From Treponema denticola (lineage in GTDB: Bacteria; Spirochaetota; Spirochaetia; Treponematales; Breznakiellaceae): a DNA stretch of 43,733 nt. The stretch is from assembly GCA_020719845.1 (NCBI GenBank), contig DYPP01000005.1, forward strand, positions 10,692 through 54,424, in the 5' to 3' direction. The position numbers were made by a program, and so were the translations under genes. Every line of letters begins with the position of its first letter. The stretch's first letter is position 1. A model generated the notes under the pieces. The model had not been told where the DNA came from. It saw only the letters and a list, made by a program, of their open reading frames with translations, and did not search any database. Of this stretch, positions 23,605-30,930 are shown one piece after another.

Positions 23605-24397
23605 GGCGCTCAGTCCGGCCGCTTTTTTTCGACGGCGGAATCGGCAATACCTGCTGGCTTTCGCCCTGATCGGCGCGTTGAGCGTCGCTTCGGTCATCAT
23701 CACCGAATACGACGTGGCGGATACGTTTACCGCCGTACCCAAAGTGGTGCTCTGGATGGCCCGCAACCTGGTGCCCGACGCCAAGGCCCTGGCCAAACTG
23801 CCGGACATCCTGGACAAGTTGGCCGAGACGGTTTCCATTTCCATCGTCGCCACCGTGGCTGCCGGACTGCTGTCCTTTGCTTTGGCCATCATGGGTTCCC
23901 GCACCACCCGGGTGCATCCCTTCTTTTCATTTTTTGCCCGCTTTGTCGCTTCGGTTTTCCGCAACATACCCGTCGTGGCCTGGGCGATGATTTTTCTGCT
24001 TTCCTTCGGCCAGAGTTCGCTGACCGGTTTTTTGGCTATTTTCATCGAATCCTTCGGTTTTTTGACCCGGGCTTTTATCGAATCCATCGATGAGACCTCG
24101 TCCAGCTCGGTCGAAGCCCTGCGCGCCGCCGGCGCCACGTACAACCAGACCGTATTCCAGGCCGTACTGCCTTCGTTCCTGCCCCAGATGGTCAGCTGGA
24201 TACTCTACATGATCGAAACGAATATCCGCAGCGCCACGCTGGTGGGCATCCTTACCGGCTCGGGGATCGGCTTTGCCTTCGACCTGTACTATAAGAGCCT
24301 CAATTACACTTCCGCGTCCCTGGTGGTGATGACCATTGTGGCCGTCGTGCTGGCGCTGGAATCGATCTCCAATTATGTCCGCAGGATAATTCTATGA
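23570..24397 (+). CDS. phnE: Phosphonate ABC transporter permease PhnE (first)
   Basis: Inner-membrane permease, 275 residues from the ATG at 23570. It has about six transmembrane helices and the coupling-helix motif EALRAAGATYNQTVFQAVLPSFLPQ that contacts PhnC. IPVVAWAMIFLLSFG is a family feature. The gene starts inside phnC, and an alternative TTG at 23522 would lengthen the overlap. Two tandem phnE genes make a heterodimeric channel, a common arrangement in phosphonate importers outside the enterobacteria. The stop overlaps the next ATG (ATGA). Confidence 0.93.
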   Translation: MEQKPANSSTNKALSPAAFFRRRNRQYLLAFALIGALSVASVIITEYDVADTFTAVPKVVLWMARNLVPDAKALAKLPDILDKLAETVSISIVATVAAGLLSFALAIMGSRTTRVHPFFSFFARFVASVFRNIPVVAWAMIFLLSFGQSSLTGFLAIFIESFGFLTRAFIESIDETSSSSVEALRAAGATYNQTVFQAVLPSFLPQMVSWILYMIETNIRSATLVGILTGSGIGFAFDLYYKSLNYTSASLVVMTIVAVVLALESISNYVRRIIL

Positions 24398-25227
24398 CCG
24401 GCATCATCCGCGATCGGCGAACGGGTAACATTATCGTCCACAAGCCGTCCCGGCAGTCGGTGACGCTCAACCTGGTTTTCGCGGCTCTGGCCTTCCTGAC
24501 CGTGGGGGGCGTCTTTTTTATGGACAACCGGGGGGTGGATCTGCACAAAGCCACCCTGGCGGCCATTGAAGACCTGCGCAAGCTGTTCTTTGAACCCAAA
24601 ATGGTCCATTTTACCCTGTTTGAAGCCTTGCACGAAGTTCTGATCACCCTGGCCCTGGCCTTCCTGACCACCCTGATCGGCAGCTTCACCGCCCTGGTCT
24701 TGGGGTTGCTCGCGGCCCGGAACCTGACCAACGTCCGACTGTCCAACCTGATCAAGGGCCTTGTGGCGGTCATCCGCGCCGTGCCCACCGTGCTGTGGGT
24801 GCTGATTTTTGCCATCGGCGCGGGCTTGGGCTCCGTGGCGGCGGTGATCGGCATGTCCTTTCATTCCGTGGGCTATCTACTCAAGGCGTACTCCGAATCC
24901 TTTGAAGAACTGGACTCCGGCGTGATCGAAGCGCTCAAAGCCGGCGGCGCCAGCTGGATCCAGATCGTATTCCAGGCCGTGCTGCCGTCTTCGTTGACCT
25001 ATCTGCTTTCCTGGACCTTCATCCGCTTTGAGATCAACTTTGTCACCGCTGTCGCCATGGGCGCGGCGGCGGGAGCCGGGGGTATCGGATTTGACCTGTA
25101 CATGGCCAGCGGCCACTACTTCAACATCCGGGAAGTCGGCGCCCTGAGCTACCTGATCCTGATCGTGGCCGCGGGGCTGGAAGTCCTGGCTACCCGGATG
25201 AAGGAAAGCCAGCGGCTTAAAGCCTGA
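24394..25227 (+). CDS. phnE: Phosphonate ABC transporter permease PhnE (second)
   Basis: Second permease of the pair, 277 residues, with an N-terminal cytoplasmic segment before the first helix (about 28-45). The coupling motif is EALKAGGASWIQIVFQAVLPSSLTYLLSW, close to that of the partner, so the two come from a duplication. IRAVPTVLWVLIFAIGAGLG and the C-terminal GIGFDLYMASGHYFNIREVG block are typical of PhnE. The last 11 bases overlap the convergent 2H phosphodiesterase gene, leaving no room for a separate terminator. Confidence 0.94.
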   Translation: MTGIIRDRRTGNIIVHKPSRQSVTLNLVFAALAFLTVGGVFFMDNRGVDLHKATLAAIEDLRKLFFEPKMVHFTLFEALHEVLITLALAFLTTLIGSFTALVLGLLAARNLTNVRLSNLIKGLVAVIRAVPTVLWVLIFAIGAGLGSVAAVIGMSFHSVGYLLKAYSESFEELDSGVIEALKAGGASWIQIVFQAVLPSSLTYLLSWTFIRFEINFVTAVAMGAAAGAGGIGFDLYMASGHYFNIREVGALSYLILIVAAGLEVLATRMKESQRLKA

Positions 25228-25801
25228 CCCCCCGCCCCGGGGGCGGAGTCCCCTTTAGACCCGTGCCGGCAAAAGGAATCCACCCGGCGTCGGCCTGATG
25301 CCATAATTCCACCCGATCCAGACGCCAGACCGGCAGCAAGCGCCGGACTTCATCGTTGAACTCCTCATCCAACTGGCGGACGGCATCCGGGGTCACATCC
25401 TGGTAGCAGAGGCTCAGGTGAGGCTCAAAAGGTCCCTGCGGGCCTTTCTGCCAGGCGGTATACGTCAACAAATGATGATGCAGGGCCAGCAGCTCCGGGC
25501 TGCAGGCAATCCGGTAGGCCAGCAACCCGCGCCGCGCGCCGCCGCCGTCCAGGTAGTCGGCGGCGATGACGCTTTCGGCGCCGACCATGAACGGAGCGCG
25601 CTCCGCCGCGCGCGCCAGAAAGTCCCGGGCAACGCTTTCCGCCTGGTCGTCGGGGCAGACCAGGCCGGTCCGGAGGGTGATGTGCGGCGGATAGCGCAGG
25701 GCTTCCGCCGCGTCGGCCCGAGCCCCGATTTTCCGGCGCAGGGCATCGATCGCCGACGCTTGCGGTTCGGGCAGACAGGATATGACGATCAACCGCACCA
25801 T
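25217..25801 (-). CDS. 2H phosphoesterase (2'-5' RNA ligase / cyclic phosphodiesterase family)
   Basis: A 194-residue protein of the 2H superfamily with both catalytic motifs: H40-I-T-L in YPPHITLRTG and H128-L-S-L in FEPHLSLCYQD. Such enzymes hydrolyse cyclic phosphates or 2',5' linkages. The ATG at 25801 has AAGGA just upstream. A longer frame from 25846 adds 15 residues without a ribosome site. It ends inside the 3' end of phnE. 2H proteins also recur in phn loci of other bacteria as poorly characterised accessory genes, so a role in cyclic ribose phosphate handling is possible. A housekeeping RNA-processing role (ThpR-like) is equally possible. Its promoter region is shared with the sugar transporter. 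Confidence 0.82.
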   Translation of the reverse strand: MVRLIVISCLPEPQASAIDALRRKIGARADAAEALRYPPHITLRTGLVCPDDQAESVARDFLARAAERAPFMVGAESVIAADYLDGGGARRGLLAYRIACSPELLALHHHLLTYTAWQKGPQGPFEPHLSLCYQDVTPDAVRQLDEEFNDEVRRLLPVWRLDRVELWHQADAGWIPFAGTGLKGTPPPGRGVRL

Positions 25802-26013
25802 CGCTTCCTTAGGGTTGTTTTTGGGACTATAGGCAAAAGTTACCATCCGTACCGCGTCGTGTCCAGCGCAGGTACATTTATACCGTTATAATACCGCTGG
25901 AATGGTACAATCGTCCCTTCCCGGCGCCCCGGAGCCGTCGTACCCTGTAGGCCTATCAGTCGGCAGTATGCCGTCATAATTTCTTCGACCGGGTACCTAA
26001 GGAGGCAAGGGGT
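25802..26013. promoter_or_regulatory. Divergent regulatory region between the 2H gene and the sugar transporter
   Basis: 212 bases without a gene. It contains TATAAT at 25887-25892 on plus, a perfect TAGGCCTA palindrome at 25948-25955, the dyad CGGCA-GTA-TGCCG at 25961-25973 and an AAGGAGG ribosome site just before the ATG at 26014. No convincing -35 box pairs with the TATAAT. The two dyads close together are candidate sites for a carbon-source regulator. Confidence 0.4.
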
Positions 26014-27239
26014 ATGAAAAAGTCATTGGCTCTTATCGTCGCGTGCGTCGTAGCCGCGGCCGCGTTCGCCGCCGGCTCCAATGAGCTGGTCATCAATTCG
26101 TATATGTCCGATCAGGTACCGAAGGACATCTTCCAGAAGGTGGTGGACGAATTCCAGAAACAGAATCCGGACATCAAGGTGACGGTGAACACCACCGCCC
26201 ACGAGCAGTTCAAGACCCTGCTGCCCAGCTGGCTGACCAGCAAGCAGGCGCCGGACGTGGTCACCTGGTTCGCGGGCTACCGCAAGCCTTTGCCGAAAAA
26301 GGCCTGCTGGAACCCATGGACGAAGTATTCCCCGGCGGCTCCTTCGAAGCCGAGTTCCCCGGGGCTTTCAAGGGACCGTCCAGCTTCGGCGGCAAGGTCT
26401 ACTTTATGCCCCAGAGCTGGTACTGGTGGGCGGTCTACTACAATAAATCGGTATTTGCCAGCCTCGGCCTATCCGTACCCAAGACGGCGGATGAATTCAT
26501 GGCGGTGGCGGAAAAACTCAAGAACGCCGGCATCGCGCCCATCGCCATCGGCGCCAAGGACACCTGGACCGCAGGCGGCTGGTTCGACTACATGAACAGC
26601 GCCGTCAACGGCGGCGACCTGCACGTCAAGCTCACCAAGGGCGAAGTTCCCTACACCGACGCGGCGGTCAGGAAATCCTTCGGCTACATCGCCGAGCTGG
26701 CCCGCCGGGGCTACTTCATGCCCAACGCCTCCAGCTATTCCTGGCAGGAAGCGGCCAACGTCATGTTCCAGGGCAAGGCGGGCATGTACCTGTTGGGCCA
26801 GTTCATCAAGGACGTGGCTCCCGCGGAAGTCAAGGACCAGATCGATTTCTTCAAGTTCCCGATTTTCGAAGGCCGGTCCGAATACTCCGTGGATACCCCT
26901 ACGGACGGCTTCATGATCCCCAAGAACGCCAAGAACAAGCCGGCGGCCAAGAAATTCATGGCCTACCTGGCCACCGCGCAAGCCCAGGAGGCGTTCTGCA
27001 AGCCCCTGGGACGGCTGGCGGCCAACAAGAAGGTGCCGGTTCCCAACGCCGACGCCCAGCGCGGTCTGGACATGGTGCTGGGCGCCAAGAGCGCCATGCA
27101 GTTCTATGACCGGGACGCGCCGGAAGAAATGGCCGCCAAGGGCATGAACGCCATCGTCGACATCATCGTCGATCCGACCAAGCTCGATTCCATCCTGACC
27201 GCCCTGGACAAGGAACGGATCCGCATCTACGCGAAATAG
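26014..27239 (+). pseudogene. Sugar ABC transporter substrate-binding protein, interrupted by a one-base frameshift
   Basis: An extracellular solute-binding protein family 1 member, about 408 residues if repaired. The signal peptide ends AAAAFAAG, followed by SNELVINSYMSDQVPKDIFQKVVDEFQKQNP, a typical carbohydrate-binding start. The frame is right up to TWFAGYRK. It then shifts near 26286, where CGCAAGCCTTTGCC would read YRKAFAEKGLLEPMDEV with one extra G. From 26288 the second frame continues in the normal order (SWYWWAVYYNKSVFASLGL, then the FMIPKNAKNKPAAKKFMAYLATA block) to the true end at 27239. The rest is intact, so this is either a very recent mutation or a sequencing error. An AAGGAGG site precedes the ATG, and the two permease genes follow. 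Confidence 0.85.
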
Positions 27240-27253
27240 CCGATATTGAACAC

Positions 27254-27288
27254 GGAGCGTCCCCGACCAGGGTGGTTCGGGGCGCTCC
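27254..27288 (+). promoter_or_regulatory. Intercistronic hairpin between binding protein and permease genes
   Basis: GGAGCGTCCCCGA (27254-27266) pairs with TCGGGGCGCTCC (27277-27288), with a single unpaired A on the 5' arm and a 10-base loop. No run of T follows. It starts 15 bases after the binding-protein stop. Such structures in maltose-type operons protect the upstream mRNA and so raise the ratio of binding protein to permease. Confidence 0.6.
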
Positions 27289-27329
27289 CTGGCGGGCCGC
27301 GATTTACGAGTGTTGCAGGAGAAGTCCCG

Positions 27330-28214
27330 ATGAAGCGCACCATCAACAAGAACGCCCTGCTTCCCTGGGCTTTTTTGGTCTTGCCCCTGACGATGTACCT
27401 GATCTGGGTCATCGTTCCGGTGCTGCAGAGCCTCCTGTTCAGCATGACCTATCGGGACACCATCATGTACGGCCGCAAGTTCATCGGCCTGGGCAACTTT
27501 GTCCGCCTGGCGCAGGATCCGCAGTTCAGCCTGGCGCTCTGGAACAACCTGGTCTGGCTGATCGCCTTCGTCGGCGTGCCCATCCCCCTGGGGCTGGCCA
27601 TCGCCGTGCTCTTCAACCAGGAATACCCCGGCGCCCGCCTGTATAAAACCCTCTTCTACGTACCCATGACCCTGTCCTTCGCCGTCATCGGCACCATCTG
27701 GGCCTGGATCTACCATCCGGATTTCGGCGCCCTCAACACGCTGTTCCGGGCCGCGGGGATGGATTCTCTGGCGGTCCAGTGGCTGGGGGACAAGCGCTAC
27801 ATGACCATCGCCCTGGTCATCGTCGGCGTGTGGCGGCAGGTGCCCTACGTCATGATCCTTTACCTGGCGGGCCTCAAGAACGTGCCCGAGGAGCTGGTGG
27901 AAGCCGCCACCGTGGATGGCGCCAACTGGGGACAGCGCTTCCGCCACGTGGTTTTGCCCATGCTGGCCCCCGCCACGGTGGTGGCGGTGACCATCTCGAT
28001 CATCGATTCGCTGCGGTCCTTCGACATCGTCTACGTCATGACCAACACCAAGGCCCGGGCGGCGGAAGTGCTGGCCAGCTACATGTATTCCTCGGCCTTC
28101 CATTACCAGGACTATGGCTACGGATCGTCCATCGCCGTGATCCAGTTCCTGATTACCTTCGGCTTCATCGTGGTGTACGTTTCCAACACCCTGAAGAACG
28201 AATTGCAGCGCTAG
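27330..28214 (+). CDS. Sugar ABC transporter permease (MalF/UgpA type)
   Basis: Inner-membrane permease of 294 residues with six predicted helices. The binding-protein-dependent transport motif EAATVDGANWGQRFRHVVLPMLAP contains the EAA loop that docks the ATPase. The N-terminus KRTINKNALLPWAFLVLPLTMYLIWVIVPVLQSLLFSMTYRD is typical of the MalF/UgpA family for mono- and disaccharides. The ATG at 27330 has AGGAG upstream, and an in-frame extension to 27246 runs through the intercistronic hairpin. The next permease starts 5 bases after its stop. Substrate cannot be specified. Confidence 0.93.
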   Translation: MKRTINKNALLPWAFLVLPLTMYLIWVIVPVLQSLLFSMTYRDTIMYGRKFIGLGNFVRLAQDPQFSLALWNNLVWLIAFVGVPIPLGLAIAVLFNQEYPGARLYKTLFYVPMTLSFAVIGTIWAWIYHPDFGALNTLFRAAGMDSLAVQWLGDKRYMTIALVIVGVWRQVPYVMILYLAGLKNVPEELVEAATVDGANWGQRFRHVVLPMLAPATVVAVTISIIDSLRSFDIVYVMTNTKARAAEVLASYMYSSAFHYQDYGYGSSIAVIQFLITFGFIVVYVSNTLKNELQR

Positions 28215-28218
28215 GGGG

Positions 28219-29073
28219 ATGGATGTGAAAACCCGGTTCGGCGGTCGACGCCTGGTCTTCAAGACGGCTTTTTACGTTGCCGGCTCCCTGCTGGTGGCGT
28301 TCTGGCTCATCCCCATCGCCATCGCCTTCTTTACGTCGCTGAAGTCGATGGACGAAATCATGGCCAGCCCGCGCATGTGGGCGCCGCCCAAAAAAGCGGT
28401 ACTGGCCAACTTCGCCGAGGTCTGGAGCAAAGTGGGCATGGCCCGCTACGTCCTCAACACCTTCATCATCACCATTCCTTCGGTGCTCGGCACGCTGGTC
28501 ATCAGCAGCCTGGGAGCCTTTGCCCTGGCTTTCTACCGCTTCAAGCTCAACAAGACCATCCTGATCGTGTTCATCACGGGCATGCTGATTCCCTTCCAGA
28601 TGCTGCTCATTCCGGTATACCGCTTTTCCGACTCCGTCGGACTGATCAACACTTTTCCCGGGGTCATCCTGTTCCACGTCGCCTTTCAGCTGGGCTTCTG
28701 CACCTTCTTTCTGCGCAACTTCATGAAGCAGGTGCCCTTCAGCCTGATCGAAGCGCCGCGCATCGACGGGGCGTCGGATTTTCTCATCTACCGCAGGATC
28801 GTGCTGCCCCTTTCCATTTCATCCATGGCTGCCCTGGGCGTGCTGGAGTTCACCTGGATCTGGAACGACCTGCTCTGGTCGCTGATCCTGCTGCAGGTGG
28901 ATCGGCTCAAGCCGGTTACGCTGGGCCTGGCCAACATGCAGGGCGAATTCATCTCCAACTACAACATGATCGCCGCGGGTTCGCTGATCGCCGCCGCGGC
29001 GCCGCTGGCGGTGTTCCTGCTGTTCCAGCGCTATTTTATCGCCGGGTTGACCGTGGGCGCGGAGAAGGGTTGA
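28219..29073 (+). CDS. Sugar ABC transporter permease (MalG/UgpE type)
   Basis: Partner permease of 284 residues with six helices. SLKSMDEIMASPRMWAPP after helix 1 is characteristic of MalG-type subunits. The EAA loop reads EAPRIDGASDFLIYRRIVLPLS, with Pro where Ala is usual in EAAxIDGA. It ends QRYFIAGLTVGAEKG, as family members commonly do (QRYFVxGLTxGAVKG). No ATPase gene follows, so the importer must share an MsmK/UgpC-like ATPase encoded elsewhere. A strong hairpin lies immediately downstream. Confidence 0.93.
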   Translation: MDVKTRFGGRRLVFKTAFYVAGSLLVAFWLIPIAIAFFTSLKSMDEIMASPRMWAPPKKAVLANFAEVWSKVGMARYVLNTFIITIPSVLGTLVISSLGAFALAFYRFKLNKTILIVFITGMLIPFQMLLIPVYRFSDSVGLINTFPGVILFHVAFQLGFCTFFLRNFMKQVPFSLIEAPRIDGASDFLIYRRIVLPLSISSMAALGVLEFTWIWNDLLWSLILLQVDRLKPVTLGLANMQGEFISNYNMIAAGSLIAAAAPLAVFLLFQRYFIAGLTVGAEKG

Positions 29074-29075
29074 AA

Positions 29076-29094
29076 GTCCGCCGGACCGGCGGAC
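29076..29094. terminator. Hairpin between the sugar permease and lrp genes
   Basis: GTCCGCCGG (29076-29084) and CCGGCGGAC (29086-29094) are perfect 9-base arms around a single A. The structure fills the 29-base gap between two convergent stop codons. TTT follows on the minus strand and GGTTTA on plus, so it is a weak-tailed bidirectional terminator. Confidence 0.6.
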
Positions 29095-29102
29095 GGTTTA
29101 GG

Positions 29103-29564
29103 TCAGAGCGGAACTTCGATCCACTTGTTCTGGGCGTCCAGGTACACGAAGGTGTGGGTGCTCTTGATGCCGTCGATGGTGGGCAGCAGCCCGAACAGAA
29201 AGCGGTTCAGCTCGTCCCGGGAGTGCAGAAACACCTCCACCATCAGGTCGTATTCCCCCGCGGTATTGCAGACCGAAAGCACGCCCTCCAGCTCGGAAAT
29301 CTTTTTCATGGTCGCGTGATGGGTCCGGCTTTCCAGCTGCATGCCGATCTGGGCCAGGATGCTGTTCTCAAAATAAAAAGGGTTGATCAGGGCCGAAATC
29401 CGCAGGATGCCCAACTCCATAAGCCGGTTGACCCGCAGGCGCACCGTGCCGTCGACGATCCGCAGCTTTTCCGCGATGGCGCGGTACGAAGCCCGACCGT
29501 CTTTGCTGAGCTCCCGCAGAATCTGCTTGTCGATGTCGTCCAACTGATATTGGGCTTCTTCCAT
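29103..29564 (-). CDS. Lrp/AsnC-family transcriptional regulator
   Basis: A 153-residue feast/famine regulator. Residues 8-55 form the helix-turn-helix domain (LDDIDKQILRELSKDGRASYRAIAEKLRIVDGTVRLRVNRLMELGIL), and the rest is the RAM ligand-binding domain (VCNTAGEYDLMVEVFLHSRDELNRFL). Such proteins sense amino acids and assemble as octamers. It is divergent from serA-serC across a 143-base AT-rich gap, so it probably controls serine biosynthesis and itself. The ATG at 29564 is preceded by a -10 box only 6 bases away and no Shine-Dalgarno. An in-frame ATG at 29636 would add 24 residues that look like non-coding AT-rich sequence. Confidence 0.9.
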   Translation of the reverse strand: MEEAQYQLDDIDKQILRELSKDGRASYRAIAEKLRIVDGTVRLRVNRLMELGILRISALINPFYFENSILAQIGMQLESRTHHATMKKISELEGVLSVCNTAGEYDLMVEVFLHSRDELNRFLFGLLPTIDGIKSTHTFVYLDAQNKWIEVPL

Positions 29565-29570
29565 GGTCCC

Positions 29571-29598
29571 AGTATACCGTAGTATATAAATATAGCAA
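29571..29598 (-). promoter_or_regulatory. Promoter of the lrp-like gene, leaderless geometry
   Basis: Minus strand: TTGCTA (29598-29593), a 16-base spacer, TATACT (29576-29571), then 6 bases to the ATG at 29564. The layout is the same as at fpg, with the expected start of transcription on the A of the start codon. Confidence 0.5.
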
Positions 29599-29660
29599 GA
29601 AAATTTTATACGCAATTCATAAATATTAAGCTGCATTTGCTCCCTAACGCGCAGAAAAAA

Positions 29661-29690
29661 TTGACAATATTACGAATTAGAGAGTATGAT
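29661..29690 (+). promoter_or_regulatory. Sigma-70 promoter for serA-serC
   Basis: A perfect TTGACA (29661-29666) is followed by an 18-base spacer and TATGAT (29685-29690). The expected start near 29697 leaves about 10 bases of leader holding the AGGAG ribosome site (29698-29702). The upstream 29565-29660 stretch is strongly AT-rich, suited to binding of the divergent Lrp-type regulator. Confidence 0.7.
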
Positions 29691-29707
29691 GCATCTCAGG
29701 AGCGCTT

Positions 29708-30919
29708 ATGAAACGGAAAATTCTGATCGCGGACAAACTGCCCGGGAGCGTCGTACAGCAGCTGGAAGAACTCGGCTGCACGGTAGCCGACAAGCTGGGA
29801 CTGGCGGAAGCCGACTTGGTGCAGGCTATAAAGGATGAAGATCCGTCCATCATCATCGTGCGGTCCACCAAGGTGACCAAAGAAATGATCGGCGCCGCCA
29901 GGCGGCTGGCGCTCATCGTCCGCGCGGGAGCGGGCTACAATACCATCGACGTGGAAGCGGCTTCCGCCAAAAGCATCTACGTCACCAACTGCCCGGGCAA
30001 GAACGCCATCGCCGTGGCCGAACTGGCCATGGGGCTCATCCTCAGCGTCGACCGGCGGATTCCAGACAACGTAGCCGACTTCCGCCGCGGCGCCTGGAAC
30101 AAAAAGGAATACTCCAAAGCCGACGGCGTTTTCGGCAAAACCCTGGCGGTCATCGGCCTGGGCAACATCGGCTCGGAAGTAATCGTCCGGGCCAAGGCCT
30201 TCGGCCTGAAGGTAATCGCCTGGAGCCGTTCCCTGACGCCTGAAAAGGCAGCCGCCCTGGAAATCGGCTACGCGGCCACGCTGGAAGAAGCCGCGGCCAA
30301 GGCGGACATCGTCAGCGTGCACCTGGCCATGAACGCCGAAACCAAGGGGCTGCTCGGACCGGCTTTTTTCAAGGCGCTCAAGCAGGGCGCGGTATTCATC
30401 AATACCTCCCGGGCGGAAGTGGTGGATGAAAAGGCCCTGGTCGAAGCGATCGCCGCCAAAAACATCAAAGCCGGGCTGGATGTATTTGCCGGCGAACCCG
30501 CCGCCGCCCAGGGCGCCTTTGAAAGCCCCCTGACCGCCCTGGCCGCCGTCTACGGAACCCACCACATCGGGGCGTCCACCGAACAGGCCCAGTCCGCGGT
30601 GGCGGACGAGACGGTGCGCATCGTCCGGGAATACCTGGGCACCGGCCGGGTCCCCAACTGCGTCAACGTCATGGCAAAAACGCCCGCCCGCTACCTGGTT
30701 TCGGTGCGCCACCGGGACGCGGTGGGCGTGCTGGCGGACATCCTGCGGGTAATCCGGGACAACGGCATCAACGTCCAGCGCATGGAGAACATCATTTTTT
30801 CCGGGGCCGGCGGCGCCTGCGCCAACATCGAAATCGACGCTGCCCTGAGCGCCGACCAATTGCAAGCCCTGGCGGATTCGAGTAAAAATATATTCGAAGC
30901 TACCATGACGGAAATCTGA
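29708..30919 (+). CDS. serA: D-3-phosphoglycerate dehydrogenase
   Basis: First step of serine biosynthesis: oxidises 3-phosphoglycerate to 3-phosphohydroxypyruvate with NAD. The 403 residues contain the substrate domain (RAGAGYNTID at 72-81), the Rossmann motif G150-L-G-N-I-G155, and the catalytic set R235 (INTSRAEVVDE), E263 (AGEP) and H286 (THHIGAS). A C-terminal ACT domain (about 328-403, YLVSVRHRDAVGVLADILRVI) is likely to give serine feedback inhibition. It is the first gene of an operon with serC, which begins about 11 bases after its stop. A good promoter and an AGGAG site precede it. Confidence 0.95.
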   Translation: MKRKILIADKLPGSVVQQLEELGCTVADKLGLAEADLVQAIKDEDPSIIIVRSTKVTKEMIGAARRLALIVRAGAGYNTIDVEAASAKSIYVTNCPGKNAIAVAELAMGLILSVDRRIPDNVADFRRGAWNKKEYSKADGVFGKTLAVIGLGNIGSEVIVRAKAFGLKVIAWSRSLTPEKAAALEIGYAATLEEAAAKADIVSVHLAMNAETKGLLGPAFFKALKQGAVFINTSRAEVVDEKALVEAIAAKNIKAGLDVFAGEPAAAQGAFESPLTALAAVYGTHHIGASTEQAQSAVADETVRIVREYLGTGRVPNCVNVMAKTPARYLVSVRHRDAVGVLADILRVIRDNGINVQRMENIIFSGAGGACANIEIDAALSADQLQALADSSKNIFEATMTEI

Positions 30920-30930
30920 TGGAGGGGAAC

